Below, piece after piece: positions 46,236 through 54,629 of a DNA stretch of 64,000 nucleotides (its first letter is position 1; the number at the start of each line of letters is the position of its first letter). Source of the DNA: Opitutaceae bacterium (GTDB lineage: Bacteria; Verrucomicrobiota; Verrucomicrobiia; Opitutales; Opitutaceae); contig JADJTK010000013.1 in assembly GCA_016711225.1 (NCBI GenBank), forward strand, positions 62,001 through 126,000. Reading direction: 5' to 3'. Made by a program: the position numbers and the translations under genes. The notes beneath the pieces were generated by a model, which saw only the letters and a list, made by a program, of their open reading frames with translations, was not told the origin of the DNA and did not search any database.

Positions 46236-47726
46236 CTAGCGGAAAATCTCTGCCGGAGGGATCGCTTGGGCGAAGAGCCAGTCGAAGAGGTCGGCGTTGC
46301 GGTGCATGAGATCGACGTGCGGATAGTCTCGATAGATTGAAAGCCGGACCACGGGATTGCCGTCCAGTTGCACCGAGGAGAAGTCGGAAACCAGAACCGC
46401 CGGATTCCAGTAGTCGATCCATCCGGTGGCGACAGTTAGTCCGTCACCCGGAGTGCGCACGCCGATCGTCTCGGTGCCGCCTTGGGCCAGATGGACGCCA
46501 CGCAGGTAGGCGTAGCTCTCCCTAGCGAGCGCGCGCGGGCCGGTATCGTCTCCGCCGACGTGGAACCAGACCGGGCTCAACGCGAGCGAGGCGTGAATCT
46601 CGGGGAATTCTGCGACGGAGGGCGACGCGCCCGCGCCGCGACACACCGCGGCGAAGCGTGAGCCGGTGGCTTCGTGGAAAGCGTGGGCGATGTAGAAGGA
46701 TCCCGATCCGCCCATGGAGAACCCGGTGATGGAGATGCGGCGGCGGTCGATGTTGTGGCGGGAGCAAAGGTTGCGGATGGTCGCCACGATCATGGCCTTG
46801 GCCTCCGGTGAGTTCCACTGGCCGCCGGACTGGGCGCTCTGGTTCGAACTCGCGGTGTAGGGCAGCGGACAGAGCGGCGCGTAGACGAAGGCAGGATGCT
46901 CCGAGGCGGCCAAAGTCAGGTCTTTGACATACCATGGCGCCGCGGTCTCGCCGTCGCGCAGAGTGGCGGGATCATTGGAGACTCCGTACCAGTGCAGACT
47001 GACGATCAGGGGATAGGAGACCGTGCGGTCGGCGTTGTAGGCGGCCGGAGCGCGGAAATGGTAGTAGTGGGGTTTCGGAGTGCCGGCCACGTCGACGGTG
47101 GCGTTGATGAGTTTGAAGAGCGTGTCGGGCGCGACCTCGGTGAAGCTGGCGACCTTGGGATTGTGGCCATTGGTCACTTCCCAGCCGTCGGTGAGCCCAT
47201 CGAGGTCGGTGTCGGCGACGGCTGGCGAGGTGCCGAGTTGGGCTTCCTCCCAATTGTTGAGGCTGTCGGCGTCGGTGTCGGCGTCTGACACGGCTACCCG
47301 CCAAAAACGTGGTTGGGTAGAGGGATCGCCGGCAGGGCGCACGGTCGGGTGGAGTGCGACCCCAGTGCCGGAAAGGTCACCCAAGTCAGTTGCGACGCTC
47401 CATTGGTGCAGATCGGAGCTGGTCTCGACCTGGTAGCGTTTACCGGCCACACCGGCCCAGTGCAGCGAGAGGCTACCGTCGGCTTCGGTCTGGGGCGTGG
47501 CCGCGAAGCGGCTCGCGGAGAAGAGGGGATCGGTGCCGGCGAGGGACTCTGCGAGGTTGGAGGCGCCGTCGCCGTCGGGATCGGCGCCGGGGGCGCCGGC
47601 GGAGGGGTGGTGATCGCTCCAGAGGTCGGAGATGCCGTCGCTGTTACGGTCAATCGTGGCGAGGAGCGGGAGCGCGCCAAAGGCAAAGGCGAGCCCCGCA
47701 CGCAGAGCGGGACGAAGGGAGAACAT
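46236..47726 (-). CDS. exported esterase with thrombospondin type 3-like calcium repeats
   Basis: The 496-residue protein starts at ATG 47726, giving a signal peptide (RAGLAFAFGALPLLA). It then has calcium-binding TSP3-like repeats: DRNSDGISDLW, DPDGDGASNLAE, and later DTDADSLNNWEE and DTDLDGLTDGWE, flanking a small beta domain. The C-terminal half is an alpha/beta hydrolase of the PHB-depolymerase/feruloyl-esterase type with the nucleophile elbow GFSMGGSGS and a late histidine in YRDYPHVDLMH. It probably acts on extracellular esters such as plant polysaccharide substituents. Substrate unproven. It is convergent with the GH3 gene. Confidence 0.8.
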   Translation of the reverse strand: MFSLRPALRAGLAFAFGALPLLATIDRNSDGISDLWSDHHPSAGAPGADPDGDGASNLAESLAGTDPLFSASRFAATPQTEADGSLSLHWAGVAGKRYQVETSSDLHQWSVATDLGDLSGTGVALHPTVRPAGDPSTQPRFWRVAVSDADTDADSLNNWEEAQLGTSPAVADTDLDGLTDGWEVTNGHNPKVASFTEVAPDTLFKLINATVDVAGTPKPHYYHFRAPAAYNADRTVSYPLIVSLHWYGVSNDPATLRDGETAAPWYVKDLTLAASEHPAFVYAPLCPLPYTASSNQSAQSGGQWNSPEAKAMIVATIRNLCSRHNIDRRRISITGFSMGGSGSFYIAHAFHEATGSRFAAVCRGAGASPSVAEFPEIHASLALSPVWFHVGGDDTGPRALARESYAYLRGVHLAQGGTETIGVRTPGDGLTVATGWIDYWNPAVLVSDFSSVQLDGNPVVRLSIYRDYPHVDLMHRNADLFDWLFAQAIPPAEIFR

Positions 47727-47870
47727 AGGATTGGGTTTGAAGGCCTGCGTGGGGGGCTGGGCGAGCGAAGGCGTGGAGACGGGCACCGGTCAACCCCGGT
47801 GAGTGGAAAGAATGGTAAGTTGCACTGCGCCGGGGTGGTGATGAGACTCCGCCCCGTCCCCTCTCCGCCG

Positions 47871-48287
47871 ATGTCCGATCACGCCAACGAGCTTGCTGCC
47901 CAGCCCGATGTCCGCCTCGACAAGTGGCTTTGGTGTGTACGTGTCTACAAGACCCGGGCGCAGGCCACCGAAGCCTGCCGCGGTAACAAGATCACAGTCG
48001 ACGGCCAGCACGTGAGACCAGCGCGCGAGGTGCGCACCGGGCAGCTGGTCGCCATCAATCTCGGGGGCTGGACGCGTACCCTGCGGGTGGGCGCCTTGTT
48101 GGATCATCGGGTGGCGCATGCCGAGCTGGGGCCCTACATCGAGGATGTGACTCCGGCGGAGGAGCGGGAGCGGGGGCGCGAACGGCAGGTGCAAAACTTG
48201 ATGGCTCGGCCGCATGGCGAGGGCCGGCCAACCAAGCGCGAGCGGCGCGCGATCGATCAGGCGTTTCGCAGCCCCTACGACTATTGA
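47871..48287 (+). CDS. hslR: S4-domain RNA-binding protein, Hsp15-like
   Basis: The 138-residue protein has an S4 domain VRLDKWLWCVRVYKTRAQATEACRGNKITVDG near the N-terminus, with the Hsp15 hallmark LDKWLWC. A basic C-terminal tail (RPTKRERRAIDQAFR) follows. Hsp15 binds stalled 50S-peptidyl-tRNA complexes after heat shock. The ATG at 47871 is preferred; an ATG at 47841 would add 10 residues. It is divergent from the esterase gene, with about 145 bp between starts. Confidence 0.85.
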   Translation: MSDHANELAAQPDVRLDKWLWCVRVYKTRAQATEACRGNKITVDGQHVRPAREVRTGQLVAINLGGWTRTLRVGALLDHRVAHAELGPYIEDVTPAEERERGRERQVQNLMARPHGEGRPTKRERRAIDQAFRSPYDY

Positions 48288-48581
48288 GCGGGTCGGGTGG
48301 GGCGCGGGCGGGGCTGGCGGAAGGCAAGGCCTTCCGCTACGGGCAGAAACTCGGCCAGGGCAAACAAGCGCGCGGGGGCTGTTTTTCCGCTTGCGGGTGG
48401 GGTGGCGGCACTGCGACGTTGATCCTTCGCGGCAGAAATTGATCCGATCGGTGTTTTGCCGCCTGCTCCCGCCGATCGGCTGTCAGTACCAACATTCAAC
48501 CCAACCGACTCCGCCTCGCGGGGTCGTTCACGGCCGAGGCACGTTCCTGGAGCGAAACGGGCATCGTCCGCTATCACCGTC
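48288..48581. other. rpsA leader region with one REP-like palindrome
   Basis: It holds the palindrome GGCGGAAGGC-AAG-GCCTTCCG-CTAC (48316-48340). A less GC-rich stretch at about 48415-48510 may hold the rpsA promoter. No gene was recognised. Confidence 0.5.
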
Positions 48582-50243
48582 ATGAGCAGCGTAATGCAAG
48601 AGTTGTTGGCGAATTCCTCCTTCGATAAACTGAAGGAAGGCGCCATCGTCCAAGGTACCATTACCGAAATTCGCCAGAACGAAGTCGTCGTCGACATCGG
48701 TGGCAAATCCGAAGGTACCATCCCGGCCCACGAGTTTTTCGACCTCGGCGAACTGCAGATCGGTTCTTCGATCGAAGTCTTCGTTCAGAAGCTCGAAGAT
48801 AAGGACGGCAGCCCGATCCTTTCCTACGATCTCGCCCAGCAGAAGAAGAACTGGGAGAACATCCTCCTCAAGTGCCAGGAAGGCACGATCGTCTCCGGCC
48901 GCGTCAAGGGCAAGGTCAAGGGCGGTCTCATCGTCGGCATGGGCGTGGACGCGTTCCTGCCCAGCTCGCACATCGACGTGCAGCCCCCGAAGAACCTGGA
49001 CCAGTACGTGGGCCAGACCTACGACTTCAAGGTCCTCAAGATCAACCTCGACCGGAAGAACATCGTTCTTTCCCGCCGCGAGCTCATCGAGCAGCAGCGC
49101 ACCGAAAAGCGCCGCACCCTCCTCGACTCGATCCAGCCCGGCCAGCTCCGCAAGGGCGTGGTCAAGAACATCACCGACTTCGGTGCGTTCATCGACCTCG
49201 ACGGCATGGACGGCCTGCTGCACATCACCGACATGTCCTGGGGTCGCATCTCGCACCCGTCCGAACTGCTCAAGCAGGGCGAGGAGATCGAGGTCATGAT
49301 CATCGAAGTGAACCGCGAGAAAGAGCGCGTATCCCTCGGCCTCAAGCAGACCAAGAAGAATCCCTGGGACGACATCGACCACAAGTATCCGGTCGGCGCC
49401 AAGATCCGCGGCAAGGTTGTCAACCTCGTGCCGTACGGCGCGTTCGTTGAGATCGAGCCCGGCGTCGAAGGCCTCGTGCACGTCACCGAGATGTCCTGGA
49501 CCAAGCGCATCGCCAAGCCCTCCGACATCCTCAAGGTCGGTCAGGAAATCGATGCGGTTATCCTCGGCCTCAACCGCGACGAGCAGAAGATCTCGCTCGG
49601 CATGCGCCAGCTCGATCCGAACCCGTGGGACATGGTCAAGCACAACTACCCCGTGGGCGCTCGCGTCCGCGGCAAGGTGCGCAACATGACCACCTACGGC
49701 GCCTTCATCGAGCTCGAGGAAGGCATCGACGGCATGGTCCACGTCTCCGACATGTCCTGGACCCGCAAGGTCAATCACCCCTCCGAAGTCCTCAAGAAGG
49801 GCGACGAAGTGGATGCAGTCGTTCTCGACGTCGATCCGCAGCAGCAGCGCATCAGCCTCGGCATGAAGCAGCTCGCCGAAGATCCGTGGTCGGACATCGA
49901 CCGCGTCTTCAAGATCGGCGACGTCGTGCAGGGTACCGTCACCAAGATCACCTCCTTCGGCGCCTTCGTGGAGCTCAAGGACGCGATCGACGGCCTGGTG
50001 CACATCTCGCAGATCCAGGAAGACCGTGTGGAGAAGATCAAGGACGTGCTCAAAGCCGGCCAGGTCGTCTCCGCCCGCGTCGTCAAGATCGACCGCGAAG
50101 AGCGCCGCCTCGGTCTCTCGATCAAGGCCGCCAACTACAGCATCGAGCAGATCCAGGCGGAAGCCTCGGCCTACGACTCGATGAAGACTGGCAACGAGCT
50201 CACCAACCTGGGCGACATCCTCGACGAAGCCACCAAGGGCTAA
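48582..50243 (+). CDS. rpsA: 30S ribosomal protein S1, six S1 domains
   Basis: The 553-residue protein has six tandem S1/OB domains. Domains 3 to 6 are near-identical in pattern (GVVKNITDFGAFIDLDGMDG, GKVVNLVPYGAFVEIEPGVE, GKVRNMTTYGAFIELEEGID, GTVTKITSFGAFVELKDAID). Domains 1 and 2 are more divergent, as usual. It binds mRNA at the 30S platform and helps initiation. The ATG at 48582 gives MSSVMQELLANSSFDKLKEG. Codon use is strongly biased toward C-ending codons compared with neighbours, consistent with high expression. Confidence 0.97.
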   Translation: MSSVMQELLANSSFDKLKEGAIVQGTITEIRQNEVVVDIGGKSEGTIPAHEFFDLGELQIGSSIEVFVQKLEDKDGSPILSYDLAQQKKNWENILLKCQEGTIVSGRVKGKVKGGLIVGMGVDAFLPSSHIDVQPPKNLDQYVGQTYDFKVLKINLDRKNIVLSRRELIEQQRTEKRRTLLDSIQPGQLRKGVVKNITDFGAFIDLDGMDGLLHITDMSWGRISHPSELLKQGEEIEVMIIEVNREKERVSLGLKQTKKNPWDDIDHKYPVGAKIRGKVVNLVPYGAFVEIEPGVEGLVHVTEMSWTKRIAKPSDILKVGQEIDAVILGLNRDEQKISLGMRQLDPNPWDMVKHNYPVGARVRGKVRNMTTYGAFIELEEGIDGMVHVSDMSWTRKVNHPSEVLKKGDEVDAVVLDVDPQQQRISLGMKQLAEDPWSDIDRVFKIGDVVQGTVTKITSFGAFVELKDAIDGLVHISQIQEDRVEKIKDVLKAGQVVSARVVKIDREERRLGLSIKAANYSIEQIQAEASAYDSMKTGNELTNLGDILDEATKG

Positions 50244-50277
50244 GTTGGGTAGTCGGCCTTGATGGCCAAATCTCTCA

Positions 50278-50308
50278 AGGCGCCCGGTGCAAACCGGGCG
50301 CCTTTTTC
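50278..50308 (+). terminator. rho-independent terminator after rpsA
   Basis: A perfect AGGCGCCCGG/CCGGGCGCCT stem with a TGCAAA loop is followed by TTTTT. It starts 35 bp after the rpsA stop. Confidence 0.92.
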
Positions 50309-50383
50309 GTGGGCAGGTAGCGATCGCCGGCCGAGCGGGGAGGATACCACCGTTTTCGAGGGGGGGCCTCCGCTGGGCCGGCT

Positions 50384-50442
50384 GTGGGAGCGAGCTTGCT
50401 CGCGACTTTCCGGTTGGGAGTCAGGTGCAAGCACCCTCCCAC
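50384..50442. repeat. REPIN-like element, copy 1
   Basis: It starts GTGGGAGCGAGCTTGCTCGC and ends GTGCAAGCACCCTCCCAC: two REP-like palindromes in inverted order with GTGGGAG/CTCCCAC outer ends. The element at 60039-60097 is the same unit in reverse orientation. The rest of 50309-50672 shows no gene. Confidence 0.9.
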
Positions 50443-50672
50443 CAAGAAGTGGGGGCATGGTCTCACAATGGGCGAGCCTCCCGGTGTGCCGGGCCGCCCC
50501 CCCCCATCCGGCTTGGGCGGAGCCTCGCCTTCCCGCGAAAATGGCGCACCGGCTCAGTCCTACCTTTACCCAGGGAGGCGAACCACCCAGGGAGGTTGGG
50601 GGAGATTTTCCTTTGGGCGGAACCGAAAACGGCCGATTGGGGAGACGATTCGTCGTCTTTCGCCTCAACATC

Positions 50673-52601
50673 GTGAGTCCCGGAACCAGAACGGAACCCA
50701 ACAAAACTCGCTCTGCCCGCTTGCGTGGAGCTTCTGCACAAGGTGGCGGAGGATCGGGCAGCCGGCTGGTCGCCCGCTTTGTGGGACGATCGGGCCTCTT
50801 GTCACAGTTTCTCTCTGCCGTTGGGGAGGATCCGCGTTCCTCCGCGCGCATCGTGAGTGTGAGCGGTGAGCCGGGCGCTGGGAAAAGCCGCTTCGTCGAG
50901 GAGGCGCTGGGGCGCCTCGCGCAGTCCGGTCGACCGGTCACCACTGTGCGACCCGAACTCTCGCCCGGGATGGACGGCATGCAGTTGCTGCGCGCCTTCG
51001 CCGCGAAGCTGCCGATTGGCGGGGCGATGCTGGCCGGGGCCGTTTCGCGTTTCCATCAAGGCGGGCCCACGGTCCAGCTGGACGAATCCTCGGCGCGCGC
51101 GTTGCTCAATGGCCTGTTTCATGAGGTCTATGATTGCGGGGTGGACCGGCGCGGGCTGATCCGCCCGAAGTTCCAGCGCTTGGCCCTGGTGCTCGACGAC
51201 TTTGATCTCCTGCCCGCCGGCATTGCCTCCTGGTTGGCCGACACCTTTCTGCCTCGGCTCGACGAGGTGCGTGGCCATCTCGACTACATGCTGATCTTGG
51301 TGGGCGAGCGTTCGTTGGCGAACGATCCCGATCCGGTGGCGTGGAATGCGCAACCCATGCGCTTCCTCTCGATCGAGGTGCCGCCGATGAGCGAAGAGGA
51401 GAGTGTCGAGCTCTTGTCGCTCTTCGCCCGACGCAGCGCCGAGGCGCGGACCTGTCATCAGCTCGGCGAAGGCTTGCCTGGGGCGATGATCGAGTTGCTG
51501 CGTCACCGTATTCGCCCGATGGAGGAGATGGCCGGGAGCGTGGAACGGCAAAGCGGCGCTGTCGCCGAGGCGTTGCTGGCGGTGGCCATTCTTGGCTTTG
51601 GCACCACCGAGGGGCTGCGCTTGGTGCTGGGGCTGGAGGCGGCGGAGGCCGCGGGCGAGCTGTTGGGCTCGAATACCGCCGTGCCGGTGTTTGGCAGCCT
51701 GCGTAACGGTGGCCTGTGGTTGCCCGGGGCCATCGCGCGATTGGTCGTTGAGAAACTCGGCCCACGCCTGCCAGCCGTCGCCCAGCGTGCCGAGGATGTG
51801 GCCGAGATGCTCGATGGGCTCGCCCAATACTTCCCTTCCGAGCAGGATCGGACGACGGCCGTCCGGCTTGGGGTCTTCCACTGTTTCAATCGTCCCGCGC
51901 TGGTCGCCTGTTTCGGGAAGACCGAGGGGGAGAACCTCGAAAGCTTCGCCCGTGGTCATGGTTCTGGTTTCATCGAGACTTCGGCGGACAATCTGCGCTT
52001 CGCTGACGGCCTGCCTCCGTTGCTCGATCGCTACGCCGAGGCTCTGGCTGAGTCTTCGCGGAGCGCGCTACGCGAAAAGGCCAACCGCCTCTGGACCGAA
52101 CGGGAGCAGGAACTGGAGGGGGAACAGAAGGCTGCCGCCGAGGGTGTGGCCCGTTTGGAGAAGGATCGCGGCGAGTTGCTCCGGGAGTTGGAGGGGGCGC
52201 GGGCCCAGACGGTGCAGCGGGTCGACGAGAACCAGCGCGAATGGCGGAGCCGGATCGACGAGGACGTGGTCCGCGTGGGCGCCTCGCTGCTGGCCAACGG
52301 GGCTGGCGTCGCTTGTTTTTGGATGGCGCTGTTCACGACGAGCCAGCGGATGACCTTCATCGTCTTTGGGGGCATCCTGATCGGCATCGGCATCGGGACC
52401 CCTGCGTTTAAACGAGGCAAGAAGCCGTCGCGTGTGGATCATGCGGCGATTACCCGGCGCAAGCAGGAGGAACGGGTGGCGCAATCGCGCGGGGTGGTGG
52501 CCATGCTGGAAGCGCGGATCGCCGGCCTGCAGCAGCGTCTGGCCGAGGATCGCCGCAAGTTGGAGAAGCTTCGCGCCGCCGCAGACGAACCGTATGTGTA
52601 G
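50673..52601 (+). CDS. membrane-anchored P-loop ATPase with C-terminal coiled coils, unknown function
   Basis: It has about 642 residues from a GTG at 50673, a tentative start because no ATG precedes the ATPase domain. The ATPase opens RFVGRSGLLSQFLSAV, an AAA/STAND-style entry. Walker A is GEPGAGKS (residues 65-72) and Walker B LVLDDFD (172-178), followed by LVGERSL and a winged-helix-like stretch. Residues about 455-530 are a charged coiled coil. Residues 543-579 form two membrane helices (ACFWMALFTTSQ, IVFGGILIGIGIG), and a second coiled coil closes the protein, giving a hairpin anchor. It precedes a TIGR03790 gene on the same strand by about 200 bp. No named family was recognised. Confidence 0.75.
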   Translation: MSPGTRTEPNKTRSARLRGASAQGGGGSGSRLVARFVGRSGLLSQFLSAVGEDPRSSARIVSVSGEPGAGKSRFVEEALGRLAQSGRPVTTVRPELSPGMDGMQLLRAFAAKLPIGGAMLAGAVSRFHQGGPTVQLDESSARALLNGLFHEVYDCGVDRRGLIRPKFQRLALVLDDFDLLPAGIASWLADTFLPRLDEVRGHLDYMLILVGERSLANDPDPVAWNAQPMRFLSIEVPPMSEEESVELLSLFARRSAEARTCHQLGEGLPGAMIELLRHRIRPMEEMAGSVERQSGAVAEALLAVAILGFGTTEGLRLVLGLEAAEAAGELLGSNTAVPVFGSLRNGGLWLPGAIARLVVEKLGPRLPAVAQRAEDVAEMLDGLAQYFPSEQDRTTAVRLGVFHCFNRPALVACFGKTEGENLESFARGHGSGFIETSADNLRFADGLPPLLDRYAEALAESSRSALREKANRLWTEREQELEGEQKAAAEGVARLEKDRGELLRELEGARAQTVQRVDENQREWRSRIDEDVVRVGASLLANGAGVACFWMALFTTSQRMTFIVFGGILIGIGIGTPAFKRGKKPSRVDHAAITRRKQEERVAQSRGVVAMLEARIAGLQQRLAEDRRKLEKLRAAADEPYV

Positions 52602-52805
52602 GACGGGAAGGATGGAGTGAGGGAGGGGAAGCGGGGGTAGACGCATCTTGCCGGCTGGGGCGCGGTCCGCCCCTGGCGACTGGGCCGTCGGTGTAGAGAC
52701 GGGCGCAACGCCCGCCTCACCACCCGGAACCGACATGGACTGCAACAGTCGTGTGGCTGCTTCCTCTCGCCTTGCCCTGTGTGGCGCCCTCGCGAAGATC
52801 CCCGC

Positions 52806-54479
52806 GTGTCCATTCTGGTGAAACTTAGGCAGAGCGCGACTGCTGGGTTGTTGCTGATCGCCTGTGCAAGCCTGCCGGCAGCGGTGCCGGCGGCCTCCGC
52901 CCCGGAGGTGGAGCGAGTGGTCATCGTGGCCAATGCGGCTGATCGTGATTCCCTGGTGCTGGCCGAGTATTACGCCGCGGCCCGTGGTATTCCGGCTGGG
53001 AATATCGTCGCGCTGGCGCTGCCCACGGCCGAGACGGTCAAGTGGCCCGAGTTCATCTCCACGGTTTTCAACCCGCTCTTTGCCGAATTGCTCAAGCGGG
53101 GCTGGATCGAGGGATTTCCCTCTCAGCTCAGCGATGAGTATGGCCGCCGCAAGGCCATGATCTTGGGGCATCGCATCAGTTATTTGGTGCTCATGCGCGG
53201 CGTGCCGCTGCGCATCGAGGAGAACGCCGCCTGGCACCCCGCTTCGCCGCCGGCTGGCCTCAACTCCAATCTTGTGTGTAATCAGGCTGCGGTCGATGCC
53301 GAGCTCGCGCTACTCGCCGTCTCCGGTACCCCGATCTTGGCGTATGTGCCCAACCCGCTCTACAAGCAGCGCCAGCAGGGCGGCCCGCTCGCCGCCGCAG
53401 TGGTGCGGGTTGCCCGCCTGGACGGCCCCACCCCCGCCGCAGTCCGAGCGATGATCGACAGCGCGCTCGTCGGTGAACGTCAGGGGCTGGCCGGCCGCGC
53501 CTACGTCGATCTCGGCGGGCCGCATCCGGCCGGCAATACCTGGCTGGAAAGTGTCGCTCGCCAGCTCGATGAGGCCGGGTTCGAGAGTGAGGTGGACCGG
53601 ACCTCCGCCACGTTCGGGCCGCTGACCCGCTTCGATGCCCCAGTGCTGTATTTTGGCTGGTACGCCTGGAACGCTGACGGGCCGTTCACCGTACCGGGCT
53701 TCCGCTTTCCACCGGGTGCGGTGGCCGTCCACATCCACAGCTTCTCTGCCCAGTCGTTGCGCACGGACGCCGCGCACTGGTGCGGCCCTTTGGTCGCTCG
53801 CGGGGTCGCGGCCACGGTAGGCAATGTCTTTGAGCCCTACCTGGAGGCCACGCACCACCTCGACCTATTCAGCGAGGCCTTGTTGCGGGGCGAGACGCTC
53901 GGCAGCGCGGGCTATTACTCCCTGCCCGCTCTGAGTTGGCAGGGCACGTTGCTGGGCGATCCACTCTACCGGCCGTTTCTCCGCCCAAAGGAGACGCAGT
54001 GGGCGGAGCGCGCCAAGTTGCCGTCGGAACTGCAGCCGTACGTGGCGCTGCGCCAGGCCCGCCTCGCGCTCCACGCCGGCAGGAAAGAAGAGGCGCTGAG
54101 TGTCGCCCGCGTGGCGTTTCGTGAGTTGCCCTCTGTGGCCGTTGGTGTGTCGGTGGCGCAGATCGCGCGTGAAGTCGAGGGTCGCGAGGCGGCCATACGG
54201 GCGTTGGAGTTTCTGGCGCTGCTCCCGCGCTATGAGTTGCGTGACCTTGGTGCGATTCGCGCCGCCGCCGTCTTGTTCGTCGAGTGCGGCGCCCCCGCCA
54301 AGGCGCTGGCGCTCTATGACAAGGCTCTGGCCCAGCCGCCGGCCCTCGGTGAAGTGGAACTGCTGGAGGAGGCGATCCGCGTGGCGTCCCAGGCCGGGCT
54401 GCCGGCGCGGGCCAGCGTGTGGCAGGCGCGGCTCGCCGTCGTGAAGCCACCGCCCGATGCCAAGGGCGGGGCGAAGTGA
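52806..54479 (+). CDS. TIGR03790 family exported protein with TPR-like C-terminus
   Basis: It has 557 residues from GTG 52806 (an in-frame GTG at 52779 is possible), giving a signal peptide to about residue 32. The family core begins VERVVIVANAADRDSLVLAEYYAAARGIPAGNI. It continues with YLVLMRGVPLRI, LYFGWYAWNADGPF, then the AVAVHIHSFSAQSLRTDAAHW motif and GNVFEPYLEATHHLDLF. This fold resembles caspase-like/gingipain-type peptidases, and the histidine in HIHSFSA is notable. Residues about 410-545 are helical repeats. TIGR03790 proteins occur in Verrucomicrobia, Planctomycetes and Acidobacteria and lack a known function. Confidence 0.8.
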   Translation: MSILVKLRQSATAGLLLIACASLPAAVPAASAPEVERVVIVANAADRDSLVLAEYYAAARGIPAGNIVALALPTAETVKWPEFISTVFNPLFAELLKRGWIEGFPSQLSDEYGRRKAMILGHRISYLVLMRGVPLRIEENAAWHPASPPAGLNSNLVCNQAAVDAELALLAVSGTPILAYVPNPLYKQRQQGGPLAAAVVRVARLDGPTPAAVRAMIDSALVGERQGLAGRAYVDLGGPHPAGNTWLESVARQLDEAGFESEVDRTSATFGPLTRFDAPVLYFGWYAWNADGPFTVPGFRFPPGAVAVHIHSFSAQSLRTDAAHWCGPLVARGVAATVGNVFEPYLEATHHLDLFSEALLRGETLGSAGYYSLPALSWQGTLLGDPLYRPFLRPKETQWAERAKLPSELQPYVALRQARLALHAGRKEEALSVARVAFRELPSVAVGVSVAQIAREVEGREAAIRALEFLALLPRYELRDLGAIRAAAVLFVECGAPAKALALYDKALAQPPALGEVELLEEAIRVASQAGLPARASVWQARLAVVKPPPDAKGGAK

Positions 54480-54488
54480 CACCCCATC

Positions 54489-54566
54489 GTAGCGACGTTC
54501 GCAAGATCGTCGGCCTGCGGCCGCAAGTCGGCAGGGTCCGTCCGAAGCTCTTGCGAGCTTCGCCAC
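54489..54566. repeat. paired REP-like palindromes in GTAG then CTAC order
   Basis: 54489-54511 is GTAGCGACGTTC-GCAA-GATCGTC. 54543-54566 is CGAAGCTC-TTGC-GAGCTTCG followed by CCAC, a variant of the CTAC tail. The pair lies between the TIGR03790 gene and adenine deaminase. Confidence 0.8.
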
Positions 54567-54629
54567 CATGATCCAATCAATTGAGCAGGTGCAGAAGCAG
54601 GAGATCCAAGCGTATCGTTCAATTCAGCC

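Noticed and set aside
48528..50003. A 491-codon minus-strand frame opposite rpsA
   Set aside because: It arises from the strong codon bias of rpsA; the translation is periodic because the S1 domains are periodic.
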